64,000 nt of DNA. It comes from Malurus cyaneus samueli. Its lineage: Eukaryota; Chordata; Aves; Passeriformes; Maluridae. Within the stretch, counting starts at the first letter, position 1. Each line of letters begins with the position of its first letter. The notes beneath the pieces are model-generated. The model was not told where the DNA came from, ran no database searches, and was given only the letters and a program-made list of their open reading frames with translations. This document shows, piece by piece, positions 62,680-64,000 of the stretch. The translations under genes and the position numbers were made by a program. The stretch is taken from contig CM019214.1 of assembly GCA_009741485.1 (NCBI GenBank), forward strand, positions 27,604,081 through 27,668,080, in the 5' to 3' direction.

Positions 62680-62941
62680 CACTTTTCTTATCTCCCGCGT
62701 ATAGAATTACACCAATCACACATACCTCAGCCAGATCACATGGCCAGGCAGCCTCCAATGTCCATGCACCATGATCCTTTCTGTAATTGGTGGGTCAGCT
62801 TCATTTGACCAATGCTGTTCACCTCCGTGGCTGGCTGTGTCACCTAGTCCGTGCCTGCGCTGTCCGTGCCAGCCATCTGAGCCCTGGCTGTTTCCAAGCC
62901 CAGCCCCCACACACAGCGGTAAGATAGCGAGGACCATGGCA

Positions 62942-62947
62942 AGAGGA
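62942..62947. repeat. Target-site duplication, right copy (AGAGGA)
   Basis: Identical to 62556-62561, so the host site was duplicated at integration. Confidence 0.85.
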
Positions 62948-64000
62948 TTCTTTAGAGCTACATGAAAAATTCTAAGCGTGGCAGCTTTGGTCCCCTCTCT
63001 GTGTTTCAGCTCCTTAAGTCAGTGCTGGAGGCAGGAATGGCAGCATCACTATTTAAGCAGCAGAATAGCAGTTCAGAGTGCCCATTCTGGTTTGGAGGCT
63101 TGTTTGTAGCCCTTTCACCTCCCTTTCAAGAGATGATGTGCTCAGGCAGAAAAGTGAAGGCACCATTTGATTCAGCCAAGAGGGATGCGAGTGATACAGA
63201 GCCTGACTCTGTACCCCACAGCTGGGCTGTCTTGAGGTTTGATCTAAGGAGCAGTGTGTGTGAAATGCCCTCAGTGAGGGGCTCTGGTTTCCTGCAGCCA
63301 CTAGACTTAGTCCTTCTCTCTTTTTCTTCTCACTGTATCAATTACTCAATGTGGGCCAAGCCACGTTCAGAAATAGTGATGAGAAATCCCTTCCTCCTTT
63401 TCCAGATGACTTACTAGGCTGCTGGAGCATTTTCAGGCGTTCAAAACCCTGGGCTTAGGTGGGCTGCAGGCTGGTCTTCATAGTATTTCTATTTATTAAG
63501 TTACATTTATAATGCACATCATCTCTGCTGTTCAGGTTCCTGAACAAGACTGGCTGTGGCTGCTGCATTCCATGCAGGCACTTGCATGGAATGTAATCTG
63601 AGTTTGCCTGCCTGTTGAAGTCCATCCAAGGGTTTGTGTGGAGTGGTGTTTACTTTGTGATCCATCTATTTGTGGCTCAGGCCAAGGTGGTTCTGGTAAG
63701 GCAGGAGATGTAACTGAAGACATTTACTTAAGCTGGGAGTGACTTCTAAATCACAGTGGTTGACTGCAACCAAATTTTGTGTGCCTCCAGAATAGGCAGG
63801 CACAGAAGGGGAGAAAGCAGAAGTTTGGCTCCTGATTTTGAACATGATACATACATCTTCCTTTATGCCCACCAATAAATATTTCAAAATACAGCAACCA
63901 TTTGGAGCCTGCATGGAAGGATCTGCTGCATTGTGACCTAGGACTTAGTCCATGTCCCTAAAGAATCCAAGCAGCTGCACTTGTGTGATACGATATCTAT
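62948..64000. other. Gene-free right edge of the window
   Basis: Mixed-composition sequence with a 151-codon plus-strand ORF starting in or beside the LTR (62962-63417) that resembles nothing known, and other short overlapping ORFs. No exon was recognised. It is presumed intron of the rightward gene, which continues outside the window. Confidence 0.5.

Larger units (their letters stand above)
62562..62941 (-). mobile_element. Solo LTR of an endogenous retrovirus, antisense
   Basis: Read on the minus strand, a 380-bp unit starts TGCCATGGTC and ends GGGCGGTTACA, giving the retroviral TG...CA termini. It is bounded by the 6-bp direct repeat AGAGGA on both sides (62556-62561 and 62942-62947), the target-site duplication. 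Inside, in LTR order, are a CCAAT box (complement of ATTGG near 62785) and an inverted one near 62710, a TATATAA box (complement at 62673-62679) and an AATAAA polyadenylation signal (complement at 62623-62628) about 45 bases downstream, then a short U5. No gag, pol or env sequence adjoins either side, so it is a recombined solo LTR. A 6-bp duplication and compact LTR fit alpha- or betaretrovirus-like avian elements. The exact terminal duplication suggests a fairly young insertion. A 73-codon ORF in U3 is probably chance. Confidence 0.88.

Noticed and set aside
1..64000. CRISPR arrays, rRNA or tRNA genes, prophage or bacterial operons
   Set aside because: No regularly spaced repeats, conserved RNA blocks or dense coding structure are visible; the sequence has animal intron and CR1 character throughout.
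24202..64000. Collagen-domain exons (Gly-X-Y or the cysteine-rich 7S start) for the rightward gene
   Set aside because: Looked for the expected glycine periodicity and CGGRDC-type motif by eye and found none, so the collagen assignment stays an inference.

Overview
This window looks like nuclear DNA from a bird, or at least a sauropsid. The evidence is CR1 LINE fragments with the avian 3' end (direct in sense at about 35.7-36.0 kb and 20.9-21.1 kb, antisense at about 36.1-37.0 kb and 43.0 kb), low repeat density, a compact retroviral-type solo LTR, very long non-coding stretches, and one strong CpG island. There are no bacterial genes, operons, CRISPR arrays or phage modules. Most ORFs longer than 60 codons here are chance reading frames in non-coding DNA.

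The centre of the window is a CpG island at about 22.85-23.96 kb that behaves like a bidirectional promoter. Leftward from it runs a 21-codon first coding exon (23194-23256, minus strand) that is almost entirely a signal peptide and ends in a GTGAGT splice donor. Rightward, an ATG exon (CDS 23960-24003) splices in frame to a 61-base exon (24141-24201); joined, they encode a 35-residue signal-peptide-like start. The ATGs lie 704 bases apart. Two divergent secreted-protein genes with split leaders, matched exon phases (0 on the left; 2 then 0 on the right) and very long following introns fit the head-to-head type IV collagen arrangement. I favour a COL4A3/COL4A4-type pair, with COL4A5/COL4A6 or COL4A1/COL4A2 as alternatives. 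This identity is an inference: no collagen-domain exon lies in the window.

Left part (1-22.85 kb): presumably intron 1 of the minus-strand gene. It holds short tandem repeats, poly(A) tracts, a perfect 15-bp-arm hairpin at 7.7 kb and an old CR1 tail at 20.9-21.1 kb.

Right part (24.2-64 kb): presumably a large intron of the plus-strand gene. It holds two CR1 copies with 3' ends facing each other at 35.7-37.0 kb, a third CR1 tail at 43.0 kb, an AT/AC microsatellite at 44.0-44.1 kb, a second smaller CpG-rich segment at 47.56-47.93 kb, and a 380-bp antisense solo LTR at 62562-62941 flanked by a 6-bp target-site duplication (AGAGGA). A long uncharacterised ORF at 30150-31034 and several short palindromes are also noted.
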